Shown in pieces: positions 18,099 to 26,737 of a stretch of DNA of 64,000 nucleotides (the stretch's first letter is position 1; every line of letters begins with the position of its first letter). The notes below the pieces were generated by a model. It saw only the letters and a list, made by a program, of their open reading frames with translations. It made no database searches and was not told where the DNA came from. The translations under genes were made by a program, and so were the position numbers. The DNA is taken from assembly GCF_009857135.1 (NCBI RefSeq), contig NZ_CP047318.1, positions 2,852,001 to 2,916,000 on the forward strand, written 5' to 3'. This DNA comes from Streptomyces sp. HM190 (GTDB lineage Bacteria > Actinomycetota > Actinomycetes > Streptomycetales > Streptomycetaceae).

Positions 18099-20087
18099 GT
18101 GCCCACGCGTTCACCGAGATCCGCCCTCACCCGCCCCGCACGGCGTGCGATAGCCGTGCTCGCCGTCTCCGGCACCCTGCTCGCCGTGCCGTCGCTCGCG
18201 GCGCCCGCCGCCTTCGCGGACGGGGCGCCGCCGACCGATCTGCGGGTGGACGCGAACCGGGACGGCCGGGTCGACGTCACCGGCACCACGGACACCGCCG
18301 GTGAGAACGGCTGGACCGTCGGCCGCGGCGCGCTGATGCTGCCCAACATCGACGACGACACCAGGCGCTGCCCCACCAAGGCGTCCAACGGCAAGCCGCT
18401 GTCCGACGCCAAGCTGGCCGCCTGCAACGACGCCTCCGACACCAAGGTGAACGGCACCGCCGACGCCGCCGACCTGGCGCGGATCCGCTCCGTGCCGATG
18501 CGGAGTCTGCCCGCCGGCGCGCAGGGCACCGTGAAGGTGACCGCCGGCGCCGACAAGGCCCGCGTCTTCCTGAAGCGGGCCGCCACATGGGTGCCGGTCA
18601 CGTCGAAGACCCGGCTGACGCGCGCCGAGCTGCGCGCGGGCGTGGAGTTCGGCGTCGAGGCGCGGGACGTCATCCGGGACACCGCCAAGTGGGACGGCAC
18701 CGCCCGGGTCCGGCTGACCGTGAAGTCCTCCGCGGGCACCTCCTCCGACACGGTCACCCTGCGGGTGGCGCCGCTGCTGACCCACCACCACCTGCAGAAC
18801 ACCCAGCAGTTGATGGTCACCAAGATCGCCGGAACCGACGGCTACGCCAAGCGCAACCGACTCTTCCGCGAGGGCCTGGACAAGGAGGCGCGGGCCGCCG
18901 GCATCACGAGGCCGACGATCAACTTCACCAAGTACGAGGACATCTGGGCCCAGGACTTCGTGGAGCCCGGCTACGTCAGCATGACCGGCGCCGACGGACG
19001 ACGGCAGGTCATGCGGGTCATGCTGCGCTCGGCGCAGATGGACCGCGAGGCGGGCCGGGAGCTGTTCGAGAAGCTGCGCGGCCCGAACGTCGGCGCCGTC
19101 CAGGTGACCGGCGCCCGCCCCTCCGAGGAGTGGACGCTCAACTCCATGGGCAACGTGGAGACCATCCCGCCCTACGCCCACGGCGGCCGTTCCTTCCCCG
19201 CGGGCCGGATCATCATGGGGCACCGCCCCGACAGCGGCTCCAAGCCGGCCAAGGTGATGCGGACGTTCCTGAAGTCGCAGGGTCTGCAGGACCCGCTGTT
19301 CCTGGACACCTCCTGGCTGCACGTGGGCCACGTCGACGAGTTCGTGCAGTTCCTGCCCGCCGACACCCCGCGCGGCTGGAAGCTCGCCGTCGCGGACCCC
19401 GAGGCGGGCCTGAAGCTGCTGCGGGACGCCAAGGCCGCCGGGCACGGCTCGAAGCGGATGTTCTCGCTGCCGGTCGGCCCGACCGAGACGATCAACGAGG
19501 CCCTCGCCTCGAGGACGCTGGTCTCCGACAACAACCTCGCCACGCGCCGCATCGAGGCCAACCTCGCGATCCTGCAGCGCGAGACGGGCGTCACGGACGC
19601 CGAGGTCGTGCGGGTGCCGGCGCTGTTCACCCGAGGTCGGGAGCAGCGGGGCGAGTCGGGTGACGAGAAGCTCCGCCTGCCCCGGCTGAGCCGCCTCGGC
19701 GCGGGAGCCGAACTCCCCGACGTGGCCCGCGACCACGGCCAGCAGCGGAACCTCGACCGGGCCGAGCCGGGCAGCGCCGCCCCGTCCGCGAACGGCGGCG
19801 TCGGCAGCCCCGCCGCCCCCGCGCCCTCGGTCATGACCAGCGCGTACGTCCCCGGTGCCGTCAACGGCATCGTCCTCAGCCGCACCCACTACCTGGCGCC
19901 GCGCCAGTGGGGCCCCGTCATCGGCGGCAAGGACATCTTCACCGAGGCGGTGACGGCCGCGTACACGGCCGCCGGCATGAAGGTGTCGTACATCGACGAC
20001 TGGGAGACGTACCACCAGGGCATGGGCGAGATCCACTGCGGTACGAACACCCTGCGCGACGCGTCGGCCGCCTGGTGGACGCGGTAG
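18099..20087 (+). CDS. Secreted protein-arginine deiminase family enzyme
   Basis: A 662-aa protein with a typical Streptomyces signal peptide (Arg-rich n-region, hydrophobic 20-35, cleavage near AFADG). A mature N-terminal stretch contains a calcium-loop-like DANRDGRVD. The catalytic domain carries the four residues of peptidyl-arginine deiminases: D286 (WAQDF), H411 and D413 (HVGHVDE) and C647 (EIHCGTN). Compared with human PADs, there is an extra ~70-residue polar, low-complexity insert around 510-590. The GTG start at 18099 has GAAGGGA upstream. It should convert arginine to citrulline in extracellular proteins, probably calcium-dependent. The natural substrate is unknown. Confidence 0.88.
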   Translation: MPTRSPRSALTRPARRAIAVLAVSGTLLAVPSLAAPAAFADGAPPTDLRVDANRDGRVDVTGTTDTAGENGWTVGRGALMLPNIDDDTRRCPTKASNGKPLSDAKLAACNDASDTKVNGTADAADLARIRSVPMRSLPAGAQGTVKVTAGADKARVFLKRAATWVPVTSKTRLTRAELRAGVEFGVEARDVIRDTAKWDGTARVRLTVKSSAGTSSDTVTLRVAPLLTHHHLQNTQQLMVTKIAGTDGYAKRNRLFREGLDKEARAAGITRPTINFTKYEDIWAQDFVEPGYVSMTGADGRRQVMRVMLRSAQMDREAGRELFEKLRGPNVGAVQVTGARPSEEWTLNSMGNVETIPPYAHGGRSFPAGRIIMGHRPDSGSKPAKVMRTFLKSQGLQDPLFLDTSWLHVGHVDEFVQFLPADTPRGWKLAVADPEAGLKLLRDAKAAGHGSKRMFSLPVGPTETINEALASRTLVSDNNLATRRIEANLAILQRETGVTDAEVVRVPALFTRGREQRGESGDEKLRLPRLSRLGAGAELPDVARDHGQQRNLDRAEPGSAAPSANGGVGSPAAPAPSVMTSAYVPGAVNGIVLSRTHYLAPRQWGPVIGGKDIFTEAVTAAYTAAGMKVSYIDDWETYHQGMGEIHCGTNTLRDASAAWWTR

Positions 20088-20109
20088 CGGACCCGCGCAT
20101 CCGGCCTGG

Positions 20110-20139
20110 ACGTGCCGCTGCCCCCCGGCAGCGGCACGT
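20110..20139 (+). terminator. Terminator of the arginine deiminase gene
   Basis: A perfect 13-bp stem (20110-20122 with 20127-20139) closed by a CCCC tetraloop, 22 bp after the stop codon and facing era. Confidence 0.85.
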
Positions 20140-20209
20140 GCTGCGCCGGGACCCGAACGGTCCGCGCCGACGGTGAAGTCGTCGGTGGCGAGCGACTCCT
20201 GACGCGCGG

Positions 20210-20326
20210 TCACCCTTTGTGGAGGGCCGCATCCCCCACGAGCCGCTCCCCGTGGAGACGCCGCCGGCCGACCTCTTCGGCGACCAGCGCCTGCCGACGC
20301 CGAGGAAGCCGTTCGCCCTGGACTGA
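20210..20326 (+). pseudogene. Possible C-terminal fragment of a lost gene
   Basis: In the gap between the deiminase gene and era, a plus-strand frame ends in GDQRLPTPRKPFALD then TGA 20324-20326. The ~38 codons before it are proline- and charge-patterned like a real protein end. There is no start, and the frame is closed 34 codons further upstream. No family was recognised. It could equally be chance coding-like sequence. Confidence 0.22.
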
Positions 20327-20338
20327 CGGGCGGGCGGG

Positions 20339-21292
20339 TCAGAAGCCCAGGCGGCGCAGCTGCTTGGGGTCCCGCTGCCAGTCCTTGGCGACCTTCACAT
20401 GCAGGTCCAGGAAGACCGGGGTGCCCAGCAGCGCCTCGATCTGCTTGCGGGACTTGATGCCGACGTCCTTCAGGCGCTTGCCCTTGGGGCCGATGATGAT
20501 GCCCTTCTGGCTGGGGCGCTCGATGTAGACGAAGGCGTGGATGTCGAGGAGGGGCTTGTCGGCGGGGCGGCCCTCGCGGGGCAGCATCTCCTCGACGACC
20601 ACGGCGATGGAGTGCGGCAGCTCGTCGCGGACGCCCTCCAGCGCGGCCTCCCGGATCAGCTCGGCGATCATGACCTGCTCGGGCTCGTCGGTGAGGTCGC
20701 CCTCGGGGTAGAGGGCCGGGCCCTCCGGAAGGAGGGGGACGATCAGGTCGGCGAGCAGGTCGACCTGCCGGTCGCCGACCGCCGACACCGGGACGATCTC
20801 GGCCCACTCGAAGCCCAGCTCCTTGCCGAGCTGGTCGATCGCGATGAGCTGCTCGGCGAGCCGCCGGCCGTCCACGAGGTCGGTCTTGGTGACGATCGCG
20901 ATCTTCGGCGTCTTCTTGATGGACGCCAGTTCCTTCGCGATGAACCGGTCACCGGGGCCGAGCTTCTCGTTGGCGGGGAGGCAGAAGCCGATCACGTCGA
21001 CCTCGGCCCAGGTCGTGCGGACGACGTCGTTGAGGCGCTCCCCCAGCAGCGTGCGCGGCTTGTGCAGGCCCGGGGTGTCGACGAGGATCAGCTGGGCGTC
21101 CGGCCGGTGCACGATGCCGCGGACCGTGTGCCGCGTCGTCTGCGGCTGGTTCGCGGTGATCGCCACCTTCTGGCCGACCAGAGCGTTCGTGAGGGTGGAC
21201 TTGCCCGCGTTGGGCCGGCCCACGAAGCAGGCGAAACCGGCGCGGTGGGCGGCCTCGGCCGGCTGCTCGGATGACTGGGTACGAACGCTCAT
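20339..21292 (-). CDS. era: GTPase Era
   Basis: A 317-aa ribosome-assembly GTPase. The G domain has GRPNAGKST (G1), DTPGLHKP (G3) and TKTD in place of NKxD (G4), followed by SA (G5). The C-terminal KH domain contains the GxxG loop (IIIGPKGKRLKDVG) that binds the 3' end of 16S rRNA. ATG 21292 is chosen because AGGGAG lies about 10 nt upstream; an ATG three codons earlier is too close to that site. Era normally sits with ybeY and phoH in Gram-positives. Here it is separated from them by amtB-glnK and several small genes. Confidence 0.95.
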   Translation of the reverse strand: MSVRTQSSEQPAEAAHRAGFACFVGRPNAGKSTLTNALVGQKVAITANQPQTTRHTVRGIVHRPDAQLILVDTPGLHKPRTLLGERLNDVVRTTWAEVDVIGFCLPANEKLGPGDRFIAKELASIKKTPKIAIVTKTDLVDGRRLAEQLIAIDQLGKELGFEWAEIVPVSAVGDRQVDLLADLIVPLLPEGPALYPEGDLTDEPEQVMIAELIREAALEGVRDELPHSIAVVVEEMLPREGRPADKPLLDIHAFVYIERPSQKGIIIGPKGKRLKDVGIKSRKQIEALLGTPVFLDLHVKVAKDWQRDPKQLRRLGF

Positions 21293-21389
21293 GGCGCCCA
21301 TTCTCCCTGATCCCCGGAGCCCCGCGGCACCGACCGCGAGAACGCCGTCCCGGCCCCGTCCGGCGCGGCCCCGCGCCCCGCCGCGGACC

Positions 21390-21454
21390 GTGAGCTTTCC
21401 GAAACCCTTACGCAACGAAACGTCACGGAAACACGTCCGTGCGCGTCCGGAAAC
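21390..21454 (+). promoter_or_regulatory. Candidate GlnR-binding region upstream of amtB
   Basis: GAAAC occurs four times in this 65-bp stretch (21401, 21417, 21428, 21450). GTGAG-N6-GAAAC at 21390-21405 fits the gTnAC-N6-GaAAc half of a Streptomyces GlnR box, and 21428/21450 are 22 bp apart as expected for paired boxes, although their partner a-sites are poor. The region ends 55 bp before the amtB start, and nitrogen control by GlnR is known for amtB genes in this genus. Confidence 0.5.
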
Positions 21455-21508
21455 GCATGCCGGTGACCCTCTGACGAGCCCCGCACCCTTACCCGCTGGA
21501 GAAAGGCC

Positions 21509-22852
21509 GTGACGCCCGTGACCCTGGCCGCGCCCCTCGCCGCGCCCCTGGCCGCGAAAGGCATCGACACCGGCGACACCGCCTGGCTGCTCGGCGCCAC
21601 CGCCCTCGTCCTGCTGATGACCCCGGGCCTGGCCCTCTTCTACGGCGGCATGGTCAGGACGAAGAGCGTCCTCAACATGCTGATGATGAGCTTCGTGTCG
21701 ATCGCCCTGGTCACCGTGGTGTGGCTGGCCGCCGGGTACGCGCTCGCGTTCGGCGACGACGCCTTCGGCGGACTCATCGGGAACCTCGACCACGCCGGCC
21801 TGGCCGGCCTCGGCCCGGACAGCGTCCAGGGCACCGTGCCCACCCTGCTGTTCGCCACCTTCCAGCTGACCTTCGCGATCATCACGGCCGCCCTCATCAG
21901 CGGCGCGGTCGCGGACCGGGCGAAGTTCGGGGCGTGGCTGGTCTTCGTCCCGGTGTGGGCGCTGCTCGTATACGTTCCGGTCACCCACTGGGTGTGGGGT
22001 CCCGGCGGCTGGATCGCGGGCGACCTCGGCGCCCTGGACTTCGCGGGCGGTCTGCCGGTGGAGATCACCTCCGGTGCCTCGGGCCTCGCGCTGTGCCTGG
22101 TCCTCGGCCCCCGCCTGGGCTTCAAGAAGGACGCCATGCGCCCGCACAACCTGCCCATGGTCATGCTGGGCGCGGGCCTGCTGTGGTTCGGCTGGTTCGG
22201 CTTCAACGCCGGGTCCGCCCTGGGCGCGAACGGTCTCGCCGCCGCCGTGTTCCTCAACACCCTGGCCGCCGGCTGCACCGGACTGCTGGGCTGGCTGTTC
22301 GTGGAGCAGCGGCGCGACGGCCACCCGACGACGCTGGGCGCGGCCTCCGGCGCCGTCGCGGGTCTCGTCGCGATCACCCCGTCCTGCGGTTCGGTGTCGC
22401 TGCTCGGCGCGCTGGTGATCGGCCTGGCCGCCGGTGTCGTCTGCAGTTACGCGGTGAGCTGGAAGTTCAAGCTGAACTACGACGACTCCCTCGACGTCGT
22501 CGGCGTCCACCTGGTCGGCGGGATCATCGGCACGGTGCTCATCGGCGTCTTCGCCGTCGACTCGATGACCGGCGGCCCGGAGGGCCTGCTCCACGGCGGC
22601 GGGTTCGGCCAGGTGGGCAGGCAGCTGGTGGCCGTGGTCGCCGTCGGGGCGTACGCGTTCCTCGTGACGTACGGCGTCGGCAAGCTGATCGACCGGCTGC
22701 TGGGCTTCCGCGCGGACGAGGAGCACGAGCACACCGGCCTCGACCTTACGGTGCACGCCGAGACGGCATACGATCACGGCGTCCTGGGCCACGGCGCCCC
22801 GGTCACCGCGTCCGTCGCGTCCGCTCCCTCCACGCAGAAGGCCAAGGCTTAA
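21509..22852 (+). CDS. amtB: Ammonium transporter
   Basis: A 447-aa Amt/Mep/Rh-family channel with 11 helices (LLMTPGLALFYGGMVRTKSVLN is diagnostic). The second twin-His is present (H334 in VVGVHLVGG). At the first twin-His position, where E. coli AmtB has VHIN, this protein has VEIT with E185. The GTG start has GGAGAAAGG just upstream. The downstream gene, 3 bp on, is a PII protein that would bind and block the channel when nitrogen is plentiful. Function as an ammonium conductor is well supported; the substituted residue may alter selectivity. Confidence 0.93.
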   Translation: MTPVTLAAPLAAPLAAKGIDTGDTAWLLGATALVLLMTPGLALFYGGMVRTKSVLNMLMMSFVSIALVTVVWLAAGYALAFGDDAFGGLIGNLDHAGLAGLGPDSVQGTVPTLLFATFQLTFAIITAALISGAVADRAKFGAWLVFVPVWALLVYVPVTHWVWGPGGWIAGDLGALDFAGGLPVEITSGASGLALCLVLGPRLGFKKDAMRPHNLPMVMLGAGLLWFGWFGFNAGSALGANGLAAAVFLNTLAAGCTGLLGWLFVEQRRDGHPTTLGAASGAVAGLVAITPSCGSVSLLGALVIGLAAGVVCSYAVSWKFKLNYDDSLDVVGVHLVGGIIGTVLIGVFAVDSMTGGPEGLLHGGGFGQVGRQLVAVVAVGAYAFLVTYGVGKLIDRLLGFRADEEHEHTGLDLTVHAETAYDHGVLGHGAPVTASVASAPSTQKAKA

Positions 22853-23194
<342 letters not shown>

Positions 23195-23215
23195 CGCGCG
23201 GGGCCGAGGGCGAGG

Positions 23216-23256
23216 GTGAGGGGTGGTGCCGCCCGTCCGGCGGCACCACCCCTCAC
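23216..23256. terminator. Bidirectional terminator, 18-bp perfect stem
   Basis: The arms at 23216-23233 and 23239-23256 are exact complements with a 5-nt loop. It lies between the convergent glnK gene and the secreted-protein gene and can serve both. Confidence 0.9.
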
Positions 23257-23274
23257 CCGTTCACGTCCCGCGGA

Positions 23275-23751
23275 TCAGTCGAACACGAACGGGCCGGGCG
23301 ACTGCGGTCCGTTCGCCGTGCAGCTCACGGGGAAGCCGAAGACGACCATCTGCAGGGAGCCGCCGTACGCCTCCAGGCTGTCGCCGGGGGCGACGGTGCC
23401 GGTGAGCGGGCCGACGACCATGCCGTCGCCGGCGGCCAGCGCCGGGTTCTCGGTGCCGGTGAAGGAGGTGGTGCCGCCGCCCGCCTTCACGAAGGTGAGC
23501 GTGGACTGGATGGAGTCCTCGGCGAAGGCGATCGGTGCGGTGATCTCGGTGGAGGAGAGGGTGACGGTGGCGGTGGTGCCGTCCTGGGTGGCCGTGAGCG
23601 TGGCCGCGCCGGAACCACCGATCGCGCAGGTGGCGTTGATCGTCGCGGACTGCGGGGTGACCGCCGCGGCGCTGGGGGCGAGAGCGAGGCCGGTGACGGC
23701 GAGCGTGCCGGCGGCGAACGCCGCGCCGACGCCGAGTCGTATGCGTCTCAT
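23275..23751 (-). CDS. Small secreted protein, function unknown
   Basis: A 158-aa protein with a clear Sec signal peptide (MRRIRLGVGAAFAAGTLAVT, cleavage after APSAAA near residue 30-32). The mature part is rich in Thr, Gly and Ala with predicted beta strands (ATLTATQDGTTATVTLSS) and two cysteines that could form a disulfide. ATG 23751 is used; AAGGGAAGGGA lies upstream. No known domain was recognised. The overall look is that of a small extracellular beta-sandwich, but this is a guess. Confidence 0.65.
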   Translation of the reverse strand: MRRIRLGVGAAFAAGTLAVTGLALAPSAAAVTPQSATINATCAIGGSGAATLTATQDGTTATVTLSSTEITAPIAFAEDSIQSTLTFVKAGGGTTSFTGTENPALAAGDGMVVGPLTGTVAPGDSLEAYGGSLQMVVFGFPVSCTANGPQSPGPFVFD

Positions 23752-24150
23752 CGAGCGATTTCCCTTCCCTTGCACGGGAGTTGTCCGGGACCTTGGGACA
23801 GCACCGGACGGCCCGGTACGGGCATTGCCATGTGGGGGCGGAACAACGCGCGGCCGCGCGGCGGAACCTGACGGTCCGCCATCGGAACGGCTCCATTGAG
23901 GCGCGCGTCGCCCGAGATTGCAAGAGACGCCGTGCCGGTTGCGCCCGGCGGCGACAAGACTGGCCGAAGCCCTACGTCGGTTGCGGGCTCAACCACCGAG
24001 GGAGGGGCGACCGCGCGGGTGTTTGGTCCCGTCCCGCGCGGGTTGTCGACGGCCCCGGCCGGCTGTCCACTCGCCCGGACGTGGAACTCACGCCGACCCG
24101 GGCGACTGTTACCGGCCGTAACACTCTGGTGCGGACGGCCCCGGCGGGGT
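23752..24150. other. 399-bp intergenic region
   Basis: It separates the secreted-protein gene (promoter side) from the 3' end of the cytidine-deaminase-like gene. No coding sequence was found. The one structured element is a 17-bp palindrome, TGTTAC-CGGCC-GTAACA (24107-24123), which could be an operator or a weak terminator. Confidence 0.5.
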
Positions 24151-24504
24151 TCAGCCCGCTGTCACCGTCGACCGGACCGTGCCGTCCGGTCCCGCCAGCA
24201 GGACCGGGACGGCCGCGCCGCCGAGGTCGCGCACGGCGGCGCGGTCCTCGTCGGAGACGGTCTCCGTGTCGCTCACCACGGCCGCCGCCTCCAGGGACGT
24301 GGCGCCGGAGGCCACCGCCATGGCGACGGCGGTGCGCAGCGCGCTGAGCCGCAGGGAGTCCAGGGCGACGGTTCCGGCGACGTACGTCCGGCCCGTGTCG
24401 TCGCGTACGGCCGCGCCCTCGGGCACGCCGTTGCGGGCCCGCGCGGAACGGGCCAGGGTGACGATCTTGCGGTCCTCGGGGTCGAGCGCGCTGCTGTCGG
24501 TCAT
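24151..24504 (-). CDS. Cytidine deaminase-like protein lacking the zinc motifs
   Basis: A 117-aa protein with the outline of a cytidine deaminase (DRKIVTLARSARARNGVPEGAAVRDDTGRTYVAGTVAL, then SLEAAAVVSD). The catalytic (C/H)AE and PCxxC motifs are absent and the protein has no cysteine at all, so it cannot bind the catalytic zinc in the usual way. It is complete, begins MTDSSALDPED, and is in the leftward block next to era, as in related genomes. It may be a non-catalytic regulatory or structural relative. Confidence 0.65.
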   Translation of the reverse strand: MTDSSALDPEDRKIVTLARSARARNGVPEGAAVRDDTGRTYVAGTVALDSLRLSALRTAVAMAVASGATSLEAAAVVSDTETVSDEDRAAVRDLGGAAVPVLLAGPDGTVRSTVTAG

Positions 24505-24565
24505 GATCCGAGCATACGGAGCCGCGCGGCCGGCCCCTGACGCCCCCGTCCCCGCACGCGGCGCG

Positions 24566-24925
24566 TCAGGGGCGGTCGAGGCGCAGCCGCTCGGCTCGCG
24601 GCAGCCCGGCCACCACCAGGTCGTACGAGTCCTCGACGAGCTCCCGGACGAGGGTGTCCGGGAGCTCGCCGTCGACCGTCACCGTGTTCCAGTGCCGCTT
24701 GTTCATGTGGTACCCGGGGGCGATCAGACCGGGGTGCTCGCCGCGCAGCCGGACCGCGTCCTCGGGGTCGCACTTGAGGTTGACCTTCAGGGGCCGCTGT
24801 TCCGTCCAGCTCAGCGCGAACATCTTGCCGAGGACCTTGAAGACGGAGATCTCCGGCCGGAACGGGAAGTCCTCCACGGCCTCGTCGAAGGACAGGCACA
24901 GGGAGCGCAGTTCCTCGGGGCTCAC
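24566..24925 (-). CDS. MmcQ/YjbR family DNA-binding-like protein
   Basis: A 119-aa protein of the MmcQ/YjbR family (CyaY-like alpha/beta fold). Recognisable parts are FPFRPEISVFKVLGKMFAL, LKCDPEDAVRLRGEHPGLIAPGYHMNKRHWNTV and the C-terminal LVEDSYDLVVAGL. The fold is known, but the cellular role is not. It starts with GTG overlapping the stop of the upstream CorC-like gene (GTGA, 4 bp), so the two are translationally coupled. Confidence 0.82.
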   Translation of the reverse strand: MSPEELRSLCLSFDEAVEDFPFRPEISVFKVLGKMFALSWTEQRPLKVNLKCDPEDAVRLRGEHPGLIAPGYHMNKRHWNTVTVDGELPDTLVRELVEDSYDLVVAGLPRAERLRLDRP

Positions 24926-26229
24926 TCCGGCTTCGTCTCCTCCTGGGGCGGCTCTGCCGGGCCGATCGGCTCCACCAGCACCGTGACGATCTTGTTCCGG
25001 CGGCCGGCCGCGGCCTCCGCGGTGAGCCGCAGCTCCCGCCCGTCGGGCAGCTCCACCACCGAGGAGGCACCCGCGATGGGCACCCGCCCCAGTGCCTTGG
25101 CGAGGAGACCGCCGACGGTCTCCACGTCCTCGTCGTCGTAGGCGTCGAGGCCGTACAGCTCACCGAGGTCGGTGATGTCGAGGCGGGCGGTGACCCGGTG
25201 GCGGTCGTCGCCGAGCTCCTCCACCGGCGGCAGCTCCCGGTCGTACTCGTCGGTGATCTCGCCGACGATCTCCTCCAGGATGTCCTCGATGGTGACGATG
25301 CCGGCGGTGCCGCCGTACTCGTCGATGACGACGGCGACGTGGTTGCGCTCCTGCTGCATCTCGCGCAGCAGGTCGCCGGCGTTCTTGGTGTCGGGGACGA
25401 AGACCGCGGGACGCATCGCCGTGGAGACCAGCTCGTTCTCGGCGTCGCGGTTGATGTGCGTCCTGCGGGCCAGGTCCTTGAGGTAGACCACGCCGACGAT
25501 GTCGTCCTCGCTCTCCCCGGTGACGGGGATGCGGGAGAAACCGGACCGCAGGGCGAGGGTGAGCGCCTGGCGGATCGTCTTGTACCGCTCGATGACGACC
25601 AGGTCGGTGCGCGGGACCATCACCTCGCGCACGAGGGTGTCACCGAGTTCGAACACCGAGTGCACCATGCGGCGCTCCTCGGCCTCGATCAGCGACTCCT
25701 GCTCGGCGAGGTCCACCAGCGCGCGCAGCTCCGCCTCGGAGGCGAAGGGGCCGCGACGGAAGCCCTTGCCGGGGGTGAGCGCGTTGCCGATGAGGATCAG
25801 CAGGGCCGGGACGGGGCCCATGATCCGGGCCAGCGGCAGCAGCACGTACGCCGCCGCCGTGGCCGTGTTCAGGGGGTGCTGGCGGCCGATGGTGCGCGGG
25901 GAGACGCCGACGGCGACATAGGAGACGAGGACCATGACGCCGATGGCGACGGCCAGCGCCTCCCAGGTCTCGTCGAACTCCCGCAGGCAGGCGTACGTGA
26001 CGAGGGCGGCGGCCGCCATCTCGCAGGCCACCCGCACCAGGAGCGCGACGTTCAGATAGCGGGTCGGGTCGGCCGTGACCTGGGCGAGCTTGGCGCTGCC
26101 GCGCCGCCCGGACCGGACGGCCTCCTCGGCGCGGAAGCTGGACACCCGGGCGAGGCCCGCCTCCGCGCAGGCGGCGAGCCAGGCGACGACGACCAGGGCG
26201 ACGGCGCCGCTGACGAGGGATGCGCTCAT
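24922..26229 (-). CDS. CNNM/CorC-HlyC family membrane protein with CBS domains
   Basis: A 435-aa protein: an N-terminal DUF21/CNNM transmembrane domain (about 1-170), two CBS domains (about 200-325; [51 protein letters not shown]) and a C-terminal CorC_HlyC domain. Homologues export or regulate Mg/Co and were once called hemolysins. It overlaps ybeY by 4 bp (ATGA) and the YjbR gene by 4 bp, forming a tight phoH-ybeY-corC-yjbR operon. Confidence 0.9.
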   Translation of the reverse strand: MSASLVSGAVALVVVAWLAACAEAGLARVSSFRAEEAVRSGRRGSAKLAQVTADPTRYLNVALLVRVACEMAAAALVTYACLREFDETWEALAVAIGVMVLVSYVAVGVSPRTIGRQHPLNTATAAAYVLLPLARIMGPVPALLILIGNALTPGKGFRRGPFASEAELRALVDLAEQESLIEAEERRMVHSVFELGDTLVREVMVPRTDLVVIERYKTIRQALTLALRSGFSRIPVTGESEDDIVGVVYLKDLARRTHINRDAENELVSTAMRPAVFVPDTKNAGDLLREMQQERNHVAVVIDEYGGTAGIVTIEDILEEIVGEITDEYDRELPPVEELGDDRHRVTARLDITDLGELYGLDAYDDEDVETVGGLLAKALGRVPIAGASSVVELPDGRELRLTAEAAAGRRNKIVTVLVEPIGPAEPPQEETKPE

Positions 26230-26723
26230 GACACGGTCGGGGCCGGGGACGGGCCGGTGAGGCCCTTCTCCGCGCGCCAGCCGTCCACGATGGCGGCCTG
26301 CAAACCGAACATCTCGGCCTTCTCGTCGGGCTCCTCGTGGTCGTAGCCGAGGAGGTGCAGCACCCCGTGGACGGTCAGGAGCTGGAGCTCCTCGTCCATG
26401 GAGTGCTGCGTGGCCGCTTCCTTGCCCTGCTTCTCGGCGACCTCGGGGCACAGCACGATGTCCCCGAGGAGGCCCTGCGGCGGCTCGTCGTCGTCCTTCG
26501 ACGGCGGACGCAGCTCGTCCATGGGAAAGGACATGACATCCGTGGGGCCGGGCAGGTCCATCCACTGGATGTGCAGCTGCTCCATGGCGTCGGCGTCCAC
26601 CACGATCACCGACAGTTCGGAGAGCGGGTGGATGCGCATCCGCGCGAGGGCGTAGCGGGCGATGTCGAGGATCGCCTGCTCGTCGACCTCGGTTCCGGAC
26701 TCGTTGTTGACGTCGATCGACAT
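26226..26723 (-). CDS. ybeY: Endoribonuclease YbeY
   Basis: A 165-aa metal-dependent RNase for 16S rRNA maturation and ribosome quality control. The H3xH5xH zinc motif is intact ([11 protein letters not shown]), preceded by the conserved [10 protein letters not shown]. It is 14 bp after phoH and overlaps the next gene, the standard phoH-ybeY arrangement. Confidence 0.95.
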   Translation of the reverse strand: MSIDVNNESGTEVDEQAILDIARYALARMRIHPLSELSVIVVDADAMEQLHIQWMDLPGPTDVMSFPMDELRPPSKDDDEPPQGLLGDIVLCPEVAEKQGKEAATQHSMDEELQLLTVHGVLHLLGYDHEEPDEKAEMFGLQAAIVDGWRAEKGLTGPSPAPTVS

Positions 26724-26737
26724 GGTGCTGTGCTTGT

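Noticed and set aside
24107..24123. 17-bp palindrome TGTTAC-CGGCC-GTAACA as a specific operator
   Set aside because: Structure is real, but it lies between the 3' end of one gene and far from the start of the next, and no matching regulator could be named.
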